This document shows positions 15,738-25,739 of a DNA stretch of 36,644 bases, piece after piece. Position 1 is the stretch's first letter; every line of letters begins with the position of its first letter. The position numbers and the translations under genes were made by a program. Source of the DNA: Bacteroidia bacterium (lineage in GTDB: Bacteria; Bacteroidota; Bacteroidia; Bacteroidales; Prolixibacteraceae); the NCBI GenBank assembly GCA_025358395.1, contig JANYJT010000186.1, positions 1 through 36,644 of the forward strand, written 5' to 3'. A model generated the notes under the pieces. That model did not search any database and was not told the DNA's origin. It saw only the letters and a list, made by a program, of their open reading frames with translations.

Positions 15738-18491
15738 GTGAAGCCGAACGAAAAGCAAATCAAAGAGTTAGAGAAATTAAAAGAAAAATACAATTCCCGG
15801 GCAGTATCCACCCATCCTGATAGCCAGGAACATCTTGAGTCTTTGCAGGTGCATGCGATCAGGTGTATCAGCGAATGCGTGAGTATCACGGATATGGATA
15901 ACAAAATCATATTTGTCAACCATGCTTTTTTGAACACATATCAATATGAAGCGCACGAATTGATAGGAAAAGACATCAGCATGGTTCGCTCACCCAATAA
16001 TAACAGCGAATTGGTTGAAGTGATCCTGCCATCAACGCTCGAAGGAGGTTGGCAAGGTGAAATACTCAATCGGAAGAAAGACGGCACAGACTTTTCTGTA
16101 TTCGTATCTGCCTCTATTATAAGAGATTATAACAACAATCCGTTGGCGCTTATTGGTGTTACGACAGATATTAGCAAACAGAAGAAGCTCGAACTGGAAC
16201 GACAGGTAATCTTTGAGATGACTCAGGGAATTTCAGAAACTGAGAACCTGAATGAATTGCTGAAATTAATTCATCATTCGCTTAAGAAAGTGCTCTACGC
16301 AGAGAATTGCTTCGTTGCAATTTATGATCAGAAAAGCGGACTTTTTAGCTTTCCCTATTTTATCGATCAGTACGATCAGACCCCTGAACCTCTGTCAATG
16401 CGAAATAGTTGTTCTGCCTATGTTTTTCGTAGCGGTAAACCACTATTGCTGACACCGGAAGTATTTCAACAGCTCAAAGATCAGAATGAGGCTGTCCTGG
16501 TAGGGTCTCCGTCTCCATCGTGGATAGGTGTACCCTTGAAAACACCCTCTAAAACAATTGGAGTTTTGGTCCTTCAACATTACGAAAAAGAGAACATCTA
16601 TACCAAAGAGGATATTCAGTTTCTATATTCTGTTGGCAGCAAAATAGCCATTACCATTGAGCGTAAAATGGTGGACGAAGAGCTACGAAATGAAAGATTG
16701 TTATTTCGTACGGTGATTGATAATATCCCCGATTCGATCTACAGCAAGGACCTGGCCTTGCGCAAAACACTTTCCAACCGGACCGATATGCGTCACTGCG
16801 GGGTAAAAACAGAAGCAGAAATATTGGGGAAAACAGATTTCGATCTTCATCCAAAAGAACTTGCTGAGGGATTCTTTGCCGACGATCAACTTGTCCTGCA
16901 GTCAGGCCAGCCGCTACTTAACCGGGAGGAATTTGTAGTTCTTAAAGATGGACAGAAGCAATGGCAACTGACCTCCAAAATTCCATTGAAAGATAAAAAT
17001 GGGAATATTTCAGGTCTCGTTGGCATTGGACGTGATATCACCAATCGCAGACTGGCAGAACAGGCGCTGATAAAAGCCAAACAGGAAGCCGAAATGGCCA
17101 ACAAGTTTAAGAGTATATTTCTGGCGAATATGTCTCACGAGATTCGAACACCTTTAAACGCGATCATAGGATTTTCGCAGTTAATGAACCGGGATAAATT
17201 ATTGTCAGATCTGCAAAAAGAATACAACCTTTCTATCATTCATGCAGGTGAACATCTTTTGGCACTCATCAATGATATTTTGGAACTGTCCAAAATTGAG
17301 GCTGGACGAGTTGTTCTGAATCCGGTAAATGTTGATTTGCACACGATGCTTGACGACATTCAGATGATATTCAAGGAACGCATCCAATCAAAAAGGCTAC
17401 AGTTTCTGTATGAGAAATCTGCCGATCTTCCCCGCTATATTTTTGTTGACGAAAGCAAATTACGTCAGATTTTTGTCAACCTAATCGGGAATGCGCTAAA
17501 ATTCACAGACGAAGGGGGTATCGCAGTCAGATCACGTGTTGACAAGTTAGAAGGGCAAAAAAACATGCTTGTGGTCGAAATCCAGGATTCCGGTACCGGA
17601 ATCGCTCAGGATGAAATAGAAAAACTCTTTAAACATTTCGAGCAGACAAGTTCAGGCATCAACAAGGGTAGTGGCACCGGGTTAGGACTTGCCTTAAGCC
17701 GCGAATTGGCCATTCTGATGGGGGGAGATATCACTGTCTCCAGTGAACTGGGGAAGGGTTCTGTTTTTACTTTTCAGGTAGAGATACAAGAGGGGGATTC
17801 GGATGCCATCGAAAAGAGCTCTCCAAATGGCGTAATCGGCATCGAAAACAATGAATCACCCTTCCGGATATTGGTTGTGGACGATAAATCGGATAATCTG
17901 AAAGTAGCGGTAAACTTGCTAAAATTGGTCGGATTTGAGACCAATGAAGCCGTAAACGGTGTGGATGCGATTCAAAAATTTGAGACCTGGAATCCCCATC
18001 TCATTCTGATGGACATGCGCATGCCAATTATGGATGGCTATGAGGCAACTCGTCGAATCAAGACTACAGAAAAAGGGATGAAGACGCCGGTCGTAGCACT
18101 TACGGCCAGTACTTTTGAAGATGAACTGAAAAAGATTGGTTCACTAGGCATGGAAGGATATATCAGAAAACCATTCAGAGAAAACGAACTGTTCAACACC
18201 ATCGGGAAAATCCTTGGAATTAAATACATTTATGAAATGGCCAATCCTGAGTCTCCTAAAAAGTATGGCAATGACAAAGATACAATGACTCTGGATATTT
18301 CAAATTTGCCCGGCAGTTTGTTGTTGAAAATGCAGAATGCGCTTGATGTAGCCGATTTAGACCTGTTGGTACAACTTATTAAAAATATTGAAACTGATCA
18401 TTCAGAGCTTGCCGGCACACTTTTAGATCTGGCCTTAAATTATGATTACGATCAATTGCAGGAAATTTTACGCAGAAAGGAGAAAAAATGA
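15738..18491 (+). CDS. Hybrid histidine kinase (PAS-GAF-PAS-HisKA-HATPase-REC)
   Basis: The reading frame opens at TTG 15672, but GTG 15738 gives a more natural start (MKPNEKQIKELEKLKEKYNS) and 917 residues. No transmembrane segment is present, so sensing is cytoplasmic. Domains in order (approximate residues from GTG): PAS 36-153 ('SITDMDNKIIFVNHAF'), GAF 160-313, PAS 318-443 ('IDNIPDSIYSKD'), HisKA with phospho-accepting His467 ('MSHEIRTPLNAIIGFS'), HATPase with N box 'LIGNALKFT' and G boxes 'DSGTGI' and 'GSGTGLGL', then a receiver with Asp759 ('LILMDMRMP'). A helical C-terminal tail (about 835-917) lies where an HPt module might be, but the HPt histidine motif is not apparent. It overlaps the next gene by four bases. 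Confidence 0.88.
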   Translation: MKPNEKQIKELEKLKEKYNSRAVSTHPDSQEHLESLQVHAIRCISECVSITDMDNKIIFVNHAFLNTYQYEAHELIGKDISMVRSPNNNSELVEVILPSTLEGGWQGEILNRKKDGTDFSVFVSASIIRDYNNNPLALIGVTTDISKQKKLELERQVIFEMTQGISETENLNELLKLIHHSLKKVLYAENCFVAIYDQKSGLFSFPYFIDQYDQTPEPLSMRNSCSAYVFRSGKPLLLTPEVFQQLKDQNEAVLVGSPSPSWIGVPLKTPSKTIGVLVLQHYEKENIYTKEDIQFLYSVGSKIAITIERKMVDEELRNERLLFRTVIDNIPDSIYSKDLALRKTLSNRTDMRHCGVKTEAEILGKTDFDLHPKELAEGFFADDQLVLQSGQPLLNREEFVVLKDGQKQWQLTSKIPLKDKNGNISGLVGIGRDITNRRLAEQALIKAKQEAEMANKFKSIFLANMSHEIRTPLNAIIGFSQLMNRDKLLSDLQKEYNLSIIHAGEHLLALINDILELSKIEAGRVVLNPVNVDLHTMLDDIQMIFKERIQSKRLQFLYEKSADLPRYIFVDESKLRQIFVNLIGNALKFTDEGGIAVRSRVDKLEGQKNMLVVEIQDSGTGIAQDEIEKLFKHFEQTSSGINKGSGTGLGLALSRELAILMGGDITVSSELGKGSVFTFQVEIQEGDSDAIEKSSPNGVIGIENNESPFRILVVDDKSDNLKVAVNLLKLVGFETNEAVNGVDAIQKFETWNPHLILMDMRMPIMDGYEATRRIKTTEKGMKTPVVALTASTFEDELKKIGSLGMEGYIRKPFRENELFNTIGKILGIKYIYEMANPESPKKYGNDKDTMTLDISNLPGSLLLKMQNALDVADLDLLVQLIKNIETDHSELAGTLLDLALNYDYDQLQEILRRKEKK

Positions 18492-20032
18492 TGAGCAATG
18501 ATAATCAGATCAACGAAGAAATCTCTAATATTCTCATTGTCGATGATGTTCCGGCAAATTTGAAAATTCTGGGTTTTATTCTTAAAAGGGAAAACTATAA
18601 AGTAAGGCCTGTACCTAACGGGATTCTGGCTTTGCAGGCTGCCGAAAAAGAGAAACCGGATCTCATTCTTTTGGATATCATGATGCCCGATATGGATGGC
18701 TTCGAGGTATGCAGGAGGTTAAAGGAGGATAAAAACCTCAATGAAATACCTGTCATTTTTATCAGTGCCCTGAATGACACGAATGACATTGTAAAAGCCC
18801 TTAAGTCAGGTGGAGTCGATTTTATTACCAAGCCTTTCAAGGCTGAGGAGGTTCTGGCAAGGGTAAACACACACCTTAAACTTTACAAACAAAGCAAAAC
18901 GCTTCAGGCACAAAGCAAAACACTTCAGGAGCTGATTGCTACCAAAGACAAATTTTTTTCAATCATTGCCCATGACCTAAGGGGACCTTTGGGTGGTTTT
19001 ATGTCCCTGACTGAACTCCTGGCCGACGATACCATTGATCTTACGCTGCAACAGCAGAAAGAGATGAATTATGATCTGAGTCAGTCTGCCCGTAATATTT
19101 TTAATTTACTTGAAAATTTACTCGTTTGGGCAAGGATGCAACAAGGACAAATATCTTTCCATCCCAAACAAATTAATCTGGAAGGATTGGTCACCGAAAA
19201 TATAAAGATTCTGGGCGACTCAATAAAGAAAAAGAACATTGGCATTGCTGTTCAAATTCCACAATCACATTCCGTATACGCCGATTCCAATATGCTCCAA
19301 TCGATCATCCGGAATTTGATTTCCAATGCGATTAAGTTCACACCAAAAGATGGAAGGGTAATAATTTCATCGGGATTTACGGAAAATAATACATCCGTCA
19401 TCGTAATTAAAGATTCGGGTATCGGTATGAACAGTGCCATGACTGCAAGCCTTTTTCACCTGAATGCTAACAACAGCCGTCCGGGTACGGAAGGAGAACA
19501 AAGTGCCGGCCTGGGATTGATCCTTTGCAAGGAATTTGTAGAAAAACATGGTGGCGAACTTTGGGTCGAAAGCGAAGAGGGGCATGGAACATCCTTCTAT
19601 TTCACTATTCCGGCCAACACCATTGCAAGCGAGATGATCCTTGCCGATCAAGTTGTGGACAAAATTGAAAATCTGAAAATATTGATTGCAGAAGACAATC
19701 GTAATTCAGAGGTTCTCATGCGACTCGTCACAAATTCCTTCAGCAACCGAACCCTATGTGTTTCAACAGGCGCAGAAGCTGTTGAGGCTTGCCGAAAGAA
19801 TCCCGATATTGATCTGGTCCTGATGGATATAAAAATGCCTGTGCTCAATGGGTATGATGCCACCCGGCAAATCCGGCAATTTAACAAGGATGTAATCATC
19901 ATTGCCCAAACCGCCTTTGGCATGGTTGGCGACAGAGAACAGGCCATCGCGGCAGGATGCAACGACTATATTGCCAAACCAATTGAAGTCTCTAAATTGT
20001 TGGAGCTAATTCAAAAGTATTTTAAAAAATAG
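18488..20032 (+). CDS. REC-HisKA-HATPase-REC hybrid histidine kinase
   Basis: The product is 514 residues. It starts inside the end of the previous kinase gene (four-base ATGA overlap), so the two are translationally coupled. Order of domains: receiver with Asp63 ('LILLDIMMPDMDG') and Lys115; a short helical linker with a repeated 'QSKTLQ'; HisKA with His162 ('SIIAHDLRGPLG'); HATPase ('LISNAIKFTPK', 'DSGIGM', 'SAGLGLILCKEF'); and a second receiver with 'LVLMDIKMPVLNGYDAT'. No DNA-binding or other output domain is present. An N-terminal receiver is a natural input for phosphate from its partner, giving a phosphorelay within the pair; that direction is inference. The final output protein is not encoded nearby. 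Confidence 0.88.
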   Translation: MMSNDNQINEEISNILIVDDVPANLKILGFILKRENYKVRPVPNGILALQAAEKEKPDLILLDIMMPDMDGFEVCRRLKEDKNLNEIPVIFISALNDTNDIVKALKSGGVDFITKPFKAEEVLARVNTHLKLYKQSKTLQAQSKTLQELIATKDKFFSIIAHDLRGPLGGFMSLTELLADDTIDLTLQQQKEMNYDLSQSARNIFNLLENLLVWARMQQGQISFHPKQINLEGLVTENIKILGDSIKKKNIGIAVQIPQSHSVYADSNMLQSIIRNLISNAIKFTPKDGRVIISSGFTENNTSVIVIKDSGIGMNSAMTASLFHLNANNSRPGTEGEQSAGLGLILCKEFVEKHGGELWVESEEGHGTSFYFTIPANTIASEMILADQVVDKIENLKILIAEDNRNSEVLMRLVTNSFSNRTLCVSTGAEAVEACRKNPDIDLVLMDIKMPVLNGYDATRQIRQFNKDVIIIAQTAFGMVGDREQAIAAGCNDYIAKPIEVSKLLELIQKYFKK

Positions 20033-20058
20033 TCCTGTTCGAATTTTCAAAATTATAC

Positions 20059-21057
20059 ATGCAAGACATAAACTGGGGAATTATTGGCTGCGGTAATGTA
20101 ACAGAACTCAAGAGTGGTCCGGCCTTCAACAAAATCGGCCATTCCAGGCTGGTAGCCGTCATGCGGCGCGATGGGGATAAAGCTGCTGATTATGCCGGAA
20201 GACACGGAGTACCAAAATGGTATCACGAAGCTGTTCAGTTGATTAATGATCCGGATGTAAATGCTGTTTATATTGCAACTCCGCCCAGCACACATGCAAG
20301 ATACGCCATTGCTGCAATGAATGCCGGTAAACCTGTGTATGTGGAGAAGCCAATGGCGCGAAATTATGCTGAATGCTGTGAGATGATCCGTGTTTCAGAG
20401 AATACCGGCATGCCTCTTTTCGTTGCCTATTACAGACGATCCTTGCCTGCATTTCTTAAAGTAAAAGAGCTCTTGACTGATGGGAAAATTGGCAAACCTC
20501 TGACTGTCAACATTCGTCTCCACATGGCCTTTGGAGAGAAGGACCAGTTTCCGGAAAAGCAATCCTGGCATATTGATCCGGAAATTTCGGGAGGTGGCTA
20601 TCTTTTTGATCTGGCTTCCCATCAGTTTGATTACCTCGATTTTCTCTTCGGTCCCATTGCTAAGGTTCAGGGCATAGCAAAAAACCTGGCCGGATTATAC
20701 CCTGCCGAGGATACAGTGTCTGCCGTTTACACTTTCGGCAATGGATTAACGGGTACCGGAAGCTGGTGTTTTGTTGGCAGTAAAGAGAGTGAAGAAGATG
20801 TCATTGAAATTTCCGGAACTGAAGGCAAAGTCACGCTTTCCTGCTTTCAGCATCGGGATGTTCAGTGTGTTTCTTCGAATGGAACAGAAAATTTCAGCTT
20901 TCAGAATCCTGAAAATATTTCGCATTTTCTGATCCGGCAAGTCGTTGATGATCTTCGGGGAGAAGGTAAATGCGTCAGTACCGGCATTTCAGCTGCCCGA
21001 ACAAATTGGGTGCTCGAAGAAATTACAAAAGAGTATTATCGAAACAACAAATTATAA
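20059..21057 (+). CDS. Gfo/Idh/MocA-family oxidoreductase
   Basis: The product is 332 residues with an N-terminal Rossmann motif GIIGCGNV, the family signature EKP ('GKPVYVEKPMARN'), and the usual C-terminal alpha/beta half starting near residue 125 ('ISGGGYLFDLASHQFDYLDF'). Members are NAD(P)-dependent dehydrogenases or related enzymes acting mainly on sugars and polyols, such as inositol or glucose derivatives. The active-site lysine of the EKP motif is present, so catalytic activity is expected. There is no signal peptide. The S9 peptidase gene starts three bases after its stop, so the two share a transcript. The substrate is unknown. Confidence 0.88.
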   Translation: MQDINWGIIGCGNVTELKSGPAFNKIGHSRLVAVMRRDGDKAADYAGRHGVPKWYHEAVQLINDPDVNAVYIATPPSTHARYAIAAMNAGKPVYVEKPMARNYAECCEMIRVSENTGMPLFVAYYRRSLPAFLKVKELLTDGKIGKPLTVNIRLHMAFGEKDQFPEKQSWHIDPEISGGGYLFDLASHQFDYLDFLFGPIAKVQGIAKNLAGLYPAEDTVSAVYTFGNGLTGTGSWCFVGSKESEEDVIEISGTEGKVTLSCFQHRDVQCVSSNGTENFSFQNPENISHFLIRQVVDDLRGEGKCVSTGISAARTNWVLEEITKEYYRNNKL

Positions 21058-21060
21058 GCG

Positions 21061-23889
21061 ATGAACGTGAAAACACTGTTACTTTTTATGGCTTTTGTAT
21101 GCCCTTCACTGATCTTAAATGCCCGGCAGAGCGATAAAAAGCCACTGACAACCAAGGATTTTGCCTCCTGGAAAACGATCAACAATCAGGCAATTTCCAA
21201 TGATGGGAAAATAACCTCTTTCGAGATAAATCCACAAAAAGGGGATGGAATTCTTCTGGTAAGATCCTTCATTCCTGAAAAAGTGGACACGCTTCATCGG
21301 GGATATGATGCCAGGTTTTCTGCCGGATCAGATTTCATCGCCTATAAAATCAAGCAGCCTGAAGACTCCATACGAAGCGCCAAAAAGAAAAAACTGAAGA
21401 AAGAGCAGATGCCAAAAGATAGTCTGGGAATATTGGTTTTTAATCCAATGAAAGTATACAAATTTCCAAATCTGAAACAATTTTCATTGCCAAAAGAAGC
21501 CGATGGATGGGTTGCTTTTCTAACCGACATGAAGAAAGCCGAAAAGAAGACCGATAAGCCCGGTGAGAAAAAGGCGAATGAGACCAAAGCCAAACCGGCT
21601 GCGGCTACTGATCCTGCTGCTGATCAGAAATTTCAATTGTCCATGTTTCAATCCGCGACAGGTGATACGATCAATTTTCAAAATGTAACTGAGTTTTTTT
21701 ATGCTCCTTCCGGTCATAAGATTGCCTTTGTTTGCCAGACAAAAGATTCGCTTGACCGGGCAGAAGTCAGTGTTTTTGATACAGATTCGAAAAAGACTGA
21801 ACTTCTGTTTAAGAACACCGGAACAGCCAAAAAAATCAGTTTGAACAAGCAAGGTAACCGCTTTGGCTTCCTCTTTTCCGCTGACACCATCAAAGAGAAG
21901 TGCTATGATCTTTATACAGGAGCACTCCGGTCCGGCCCGCCAAAAATGCTCGTATCATCCGATGGGGCCGGGATTCCAAAAGGTTGGTCGCCAAGCGATT
22001 TATCCGATCTTTCGTTTTCGGACAATGGTGAATTGCTCTTCTTTGGCGACAATCTTAAACCTACACCTGAACCCAAAGATTCACTTTTGGAGGAGGAAAA
22101 ACCCCTCCTTGATATCTGGTCGTGGAAAGACAAAGAGTTGCAACCGGAACAAAAAGTCAATCTGGAAAAGGAGAAGAAACGAACCTTTAAAGTGGTCTAT
22201 TCTTTCATAACCGGGAAATGCATTCAATTGGGAGATTCCGTGTCAAAAGAGGTTCGAACCATACAAAAAGGAAATGGTACTGTAGCCCTTGGGATCGATC
22301 AATCGCCCTATAAACTGCAATCATCCTGGACCGGAGATTCCAATGCCGATTACTATCTGATCCAGATTCAAACCGGTGAGAGGACGAAGATTCTGCAAAA
22401 TAAATCAATGGTTTCACTGTCGCCCGGAGGTAAATATGTATCCTGGTACAATCCGGCTGATTCAGCCTTTTACACCAAATCTACCGAAAACAGTGCGGGT
22501 GGACTAGTGAATTTAAGCGCCAAAATCCCTGTTTCACTTTGTGATGAAAGATGGGACTCACCAAGTGATCCAAATCCTTACGGAATTGCCGGCTGGGCTG
22601 AAAATGACCAATATGTTTTCATTTACGACCGTTTCGACATTTGGCGGGTTGATCCTCAAAATCCCGGGAATCCGGTCAACATAACCAATCAATATGGCAG
22701 AAAAAATTTCACCCGGCTTCGGTATCTGAAACTTGATCCCGAGGAGGAATTTATACCTGTCAGCAAACCTGTCATAGTTCAGGCATTCAGTGAAAAATCC
22801 AAATCGGAAGGATTGTTGACGGCGAATTTGGAGAATGGTTCTGCCCCAATCGTGCTGACAATGTGGGATAAAAAAATCGACAAAGTAATCAAGGCAAAGC
22901 TCGCTCCTGTGGTAATCTGGACCAGGGAGAACGTCAGCGAATTTCCAAATCTTTGGTCCAGCGATATTTCGTTTGAGAAGTGTGACCGCCTTTCTGATGC
23001 GAACCCACAGCAGAAGTTATTTGTCTGGCCAAAGGTTCAGCTGGTTCACTGGACATCCTTTTCCGGCAAAGCACTTGAAGGCTTGCTGTACTTGCCCGAA
23101 ACGATGGATACGACCCGCAAATACCCCATGATCGTCTACTTTTATGAACGAAATGCAGACAATCTGAATGCATATACGTCACCCTCTCCTACCCGCTCGA
23201 CGGTTAACCGGACGCATTATGCAAGCAACGATTATCTCATTTTCATTCCGGATATCACCTATGAAACAGGCAATCCGGGCAAATCCGCTTTTGACGCGGT
23301 GGTTAGCGGAACACAATACCTCTGTAACCGGTTTCAATTTGTTGATCGCGAAAAAATCGGAGTTCAGGGACAAAGTTGGGGCGGATACCAGACCGCCTGG
23401 CTCATCACCCGGACCAATCTCTTCAAGGCAGCCATGGCCGGAGCGCCCGTAAGCAACATGACCAGCGCATATGGAGGCATCCGTTGGCAAACGGGCATGT
23501 CACGCATGTTTCAGTACGAAAAGGATCAAAGCCGTATTGGAGGTTCATTGTGGGAAAAACCGCTGTCATACCTCGAAAATTCACCCCTCTTCTATGCCCC
23601 AAAAATTGAGACGCCACTGTTGATTATGCACAACGACAACGATGGAGCCGTCCCGTGGTACCAGGGGATAGAATTTTTCACCGCCATGCGGCGACTGAAT
23701 AAGCCTGCCTGGATGCTTACCTACAACAATGAAGAGCACAATCTGAAAGCCGAAAGCTGGGCAAACCGGATGGATCTCACCATTCGGATGAAACAATTCT
23801 TCGATCATTATCTCAAAGGCGAACCAATGCCTGATTGGATGAAAAATGGTCTGCCGGCGACCAGAAAGGGTAAAGAACTGAGATATTAA
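21061..23889 (+). CDS. Secreted prolyl-oligopeptidase-family (S9) serine peptidase
   Basis: The product is 942 residues with a signal peptide ('MNVKTLLLFMAFVCPSLILN'). The N-terminal two thirds are a beta-propeller-like region interrupted by a lysine/alanine-rich stretch at about 158-195 ('KKAEKKTDKPGEKKANETK'). The C-terminal alpha/beta hydrolase domain has the nucleophile in 'GQSWGGYQTAW' (Ser772), the acid in 'MHNDNDGAVPW' (Asp861) and His893 ('NNEEHNLKAE'). This matches S9C-type peptidases that clip short peptides in the periplasm. Its length exceeds a typical 700-residue prolyl oligopeptidase because of the long propeller region. It is coupled to the oxidoreductase gene by a three-base gap and is followed 18 bases later by a nitroreductase gene. 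Confidence 0.9.
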   Translation: MNVKTLLLFMAFVCPSLILNARQSDKKPLTTKDFASWKTINNQAISNDGKITSFEINPQKGDGILLVRSFIPEKVDTLHRGYDARFSAGSDFIAYKIKQPEDSIRSAKKKKLKKEQMPKDSLGILVFNPMKVYKFPNLKQFSLPKEADGWVAFLTDMKKAEKKTDKPGEKKANETKAKPAAATDPAADQKFQLSMFQSATGDTINFQNVTEFFYAPSGHKIAFVCQTKDSLDRAEVSVFDTDSKKTELLFKNTGTAKKISLNKQGNRFGFLFSADTIKEKCYDLYTGALRSGPPKMLVSSDGAGIPKGWSPSDLSDLSFSDNGELLFFGDNLKPTPEPKDSLLEEEKPLLDIWSWKDKELQPEQKVNLEKEKKRTFKVVYSFITGKCIQLGDSVSKEVRTIQKGNGTVALGIDQSPYKLQSSWTGDSNADYYLIQIQTGERTKILQNKSMVSLSPGGKYVSWYNPADSAFYTKSTENSAGGLVNLSAKIPVSLCDERWDSPSDPNPYGIAGWAENDQYVFIYDRFDIWRVDPQNPGNPVNITNQYGRKNFTRLRYLKLDPEEEFIPVSKPVIVQAFSEKSKSEGLLTANLENGSAPIVLTMWDKKIDKVIKAKLAPVVIWTRENVSEFPNLWSSDISFEKCDRLSDANPQQKLFVWPKVQLVHWTSFSGKALEGLLYLPETMDTTRKYPMIVYFYERNADNLNAYTSPSPTRSTVNRTHYASNDYLIFIPDITYETGNPGKSAFDAVVSGTQYLCNRFQFVDREKIGVQGQSWGGYQTAWLITRTNLFKAAMAGAPVSNMTSAYGGIRWQTGMSRMFQYEKDQSRIGGSLWEKPLSYLENSPLFYAPKIETPLLIMHNDNDGAVPWYQGIEFFTAMRRLNKPAWMLTYNNEEHNLKAESWANRMDLTIRMKQFFDHYLKGEPMPDWMKNGLPATRKGKELRY

Positions 23890-23907
23890 CAACAAATTTA
23901 ATTAGCG

Positions 23908-24480
23908 ATGATAAAGGAACTCATACTCAAAAACCGCAGTTACCGAAGGTTCCATCAATCAGATAGAATCTCTGCAAGTATGTTGAAGGATTGGGTTGAT
24001 CTGGCCCGAAATTCAGCATCAGCCCGAAATTCACAGACACTGAAATATGTCCTGAGTACAGATGAATCCTTCAACGCAAAGATATTTGAACAACTGGCAT
24101 GGGCCGGTTATCTGACCGACTGGAGTGGACCGGAAGAGGGAGAAAGACCTTCCGCTTACATCATCATGCTCCACGACACCCAGATCTCCGGAAATTATTT
24201 CTGCGATGACGGCATTGCCACCCAAAGCATTTTGCTTGGCGCTGTGGATGCCGGATTTGGCGGGTGCATCATCCATGCCGTCAACCGAAAGAATCTAGCC
24301 CAAATACTAAACCTACCCGAATATTTCGAAATTGTTCAGGTGATTGCGCTCGGCAAACCAAAAGAGGTGGTTGTCCTGGACGAAATGAAAAACGGGGAGA
24401 TAAAATACTGGCGCGATGAAAACAAAGTGCATCATGTGCCAAAACGAAGGCTGGATGAAATTATCTTTAAAGTGATCTAA
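23908..24480 (+). CDS. Nitroreductase-family flavoprotein
   Basis: The product is 190 residues. The N-terminus, 'ILKNRSYRRFHQSDRISASM', is the FMN-binding opening of the nitroreductase fold, 'SARNSQTLKYVLST' corresponds to the usual 'SPSxxNxQ' segment, and 'ILLGAVDAGFGGCIIHAVNR' with 'EIVQVIALGKPKEVVV' matches the core. Such enzymes reduce nitro compounds, quinones or flavins using NAD(P)H. No N-terminal targeting signal is present, so it is cytoplasmic. The last four bases overlap the stop end of the convergent gene at 24477. Confidence 0.85.
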   Translation: MIKELILKNRSYRRFHQSDRISASMLKDWVDLARNSASARNSQTLKYVLSTDESFNAKIFEQLAWAGYLTDWSGPEEGERPSAYIIMLHDTQISGNYFCDDGIATQSILLGAVDAGFGGCIIHAVNRKNLAQILNLPEYFEIVQVIALGKPKEVVVLDEMKNGEIKYWRDENKVHHVPKRRLDEIIFKVI

Positions 24481-25598
24481 TCCTTTAGCGAAACGCTTTT
24501 CCCGGTTTTAGCCGATTGCCTTGCAGCATCGAGAATTTCTACTACCCGAAGATTGTTTTCCAGCGAGTAGACGCTGTATTTCGCAACCTTAATTTTCCCC
24601 ATTATCACATCAGCGAAATAGCAAAACGGATCTTCATAAACCACCACATCTGAAGCTTTGACTGTTTCAGATTTTTCAGTTGCCATCCCCTTGCCTCTCA
24701 TTCGCAGGTCGTTCTTATTGTCTGCCAATACATAACCTTGATCACCATAAATTTCCATGTCTTTCCTGCTGAAGGGCCAGTTCCATGAAGCCTGGATGAT
24801 GCATTGCGATCCGGGATACGAAACAATTATGGTAGCTTCATCATCCACTTTGGGATAGACATCTGGTTTAAACTGTCGCGTAACAGCTGTTACTGAGGTC
24901 GGCTTTTCGCCATTGGTCAGGGCAGTCATCAGGTTGGCGCCGTAGCAGCCAAAATCGACAATGGCTCCTCCGCCGTTCAAGATTGGATCCGTCAACCACT
25001 CCAAAAAAACCGGGTCACACCCAATTTCCTTCGGTCCCTGGTGACCGTCGTGGATGACAACTTTTCGTAGAGTCCCGACAAAACCCTCCTCCCCAACCAT
25101 TTTAAAAGCCTTTGAAGTAGTTGGATACCAGGATGTCTCGTAATCCGTCAGCAAATGAATATTGTATTTCCGGGCAAGCTCTGCCATGCGATTTGCATGT
25201 TTCATGCTCACCGCCAAGGGTTTTTCGACCATCACATGAATGCCTCTGGGGGCGCAGGCCTCAACAACGGCAAGGTGATCGAAGATGGAACCAAAAGCGA
25301 CCACTGCCTCAGGTTTTACCTTGTCAAGCATCTCTTCCAGATTTTTGTACGCCAACTTTTCAGAGAATTTATACCTTTTTGCCAGTTTTTCGACCAAAAC
25401 CTGGTTGGTCTCATAAACCCCGACCAACTCAAAATCACCCTTGTTGGCTCTTCCCATAATGAAGGAAATGTGACCATGGGTCATACCGGCAACTGCCAGC
25501 CGGATTGGTTTCTGAGCTGCAAAGACGGAAAATTGACATCCTGACAGTAATATAATTGCGCTAAGAACTATCCTTACGATTTGGTGCTTCTTTATCAT
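24477..25598 (-). CDS. Exported Gfo/Idh/MocA-family protein
   Basis: The product is 373 residues. Unlike the family member at 20059, it carries an export signal (MIKKHQIVRIVLSAIILLSG). The signal can be read as a lipobox (LSGC, Cys21) or as a signal-peptidase-I site after 'FAA'. The Rossmann loop is unusual: 'LAVAGMTHGHI' replaces the canonical GxGxxG. The EKP motif is kept ('GIHVMVEKPLAVSMKHANRM') and so is 'GGGAIVDFGCYGANLM'. Periplasmic Gfo/Idh/MocA proteins do occur in Bacteroidota, often with tightly bound cofactor and a Tat signal, but no twin arginine is visible here. The gene overlaps the convergent nitroreductase by four bases. Confidence 0.85.
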   Translation of the reverse strand: MIKKHQIVRIVLSAIILLSGCQFSVFAAQKPIRLAVAGMTHGHISFIMGRANKGDFELVGVYETNQVLVEKLAKRYKFSEKLAYKNLEEMLDKVKPEAVVAFGSIFDHLAVVEACAPRGIHVMVEKPLAVSMKHANRMAELARKYNIHLLTDYETSWYPTTSKAFKMVGEEGFVGTLRKVVIHDGHQGPKEIGCDPVFLEWLTDPILNGGGAIVDFGCYGANLMTALTNGEKPTSVTAVTRQFKPDVYPKVDDEATIIVSYPGSQCIIQASWNWPFSRKDMEIYGDQGYVLADNKNDLRMRGKGMATEKSETVKASDVVVYEDPFCYFADVIMGKIKVAKYSVYSLENNLRVVEILDAARQSAKTGKSVSLKD

Positions 25599-25739
25599 TG
25601 GGACAAATTAAAATGAATTAAAAAATTAAAAAAAATCAAAGGTGACTGGCGAAATATTTGGAAACTGCTGAAACGGCTTGATTTGTTTAACATCTACGAG
25701 GTAAAGAATTCTACCGGGCTTGAAAAATCTTCCGCCTTT

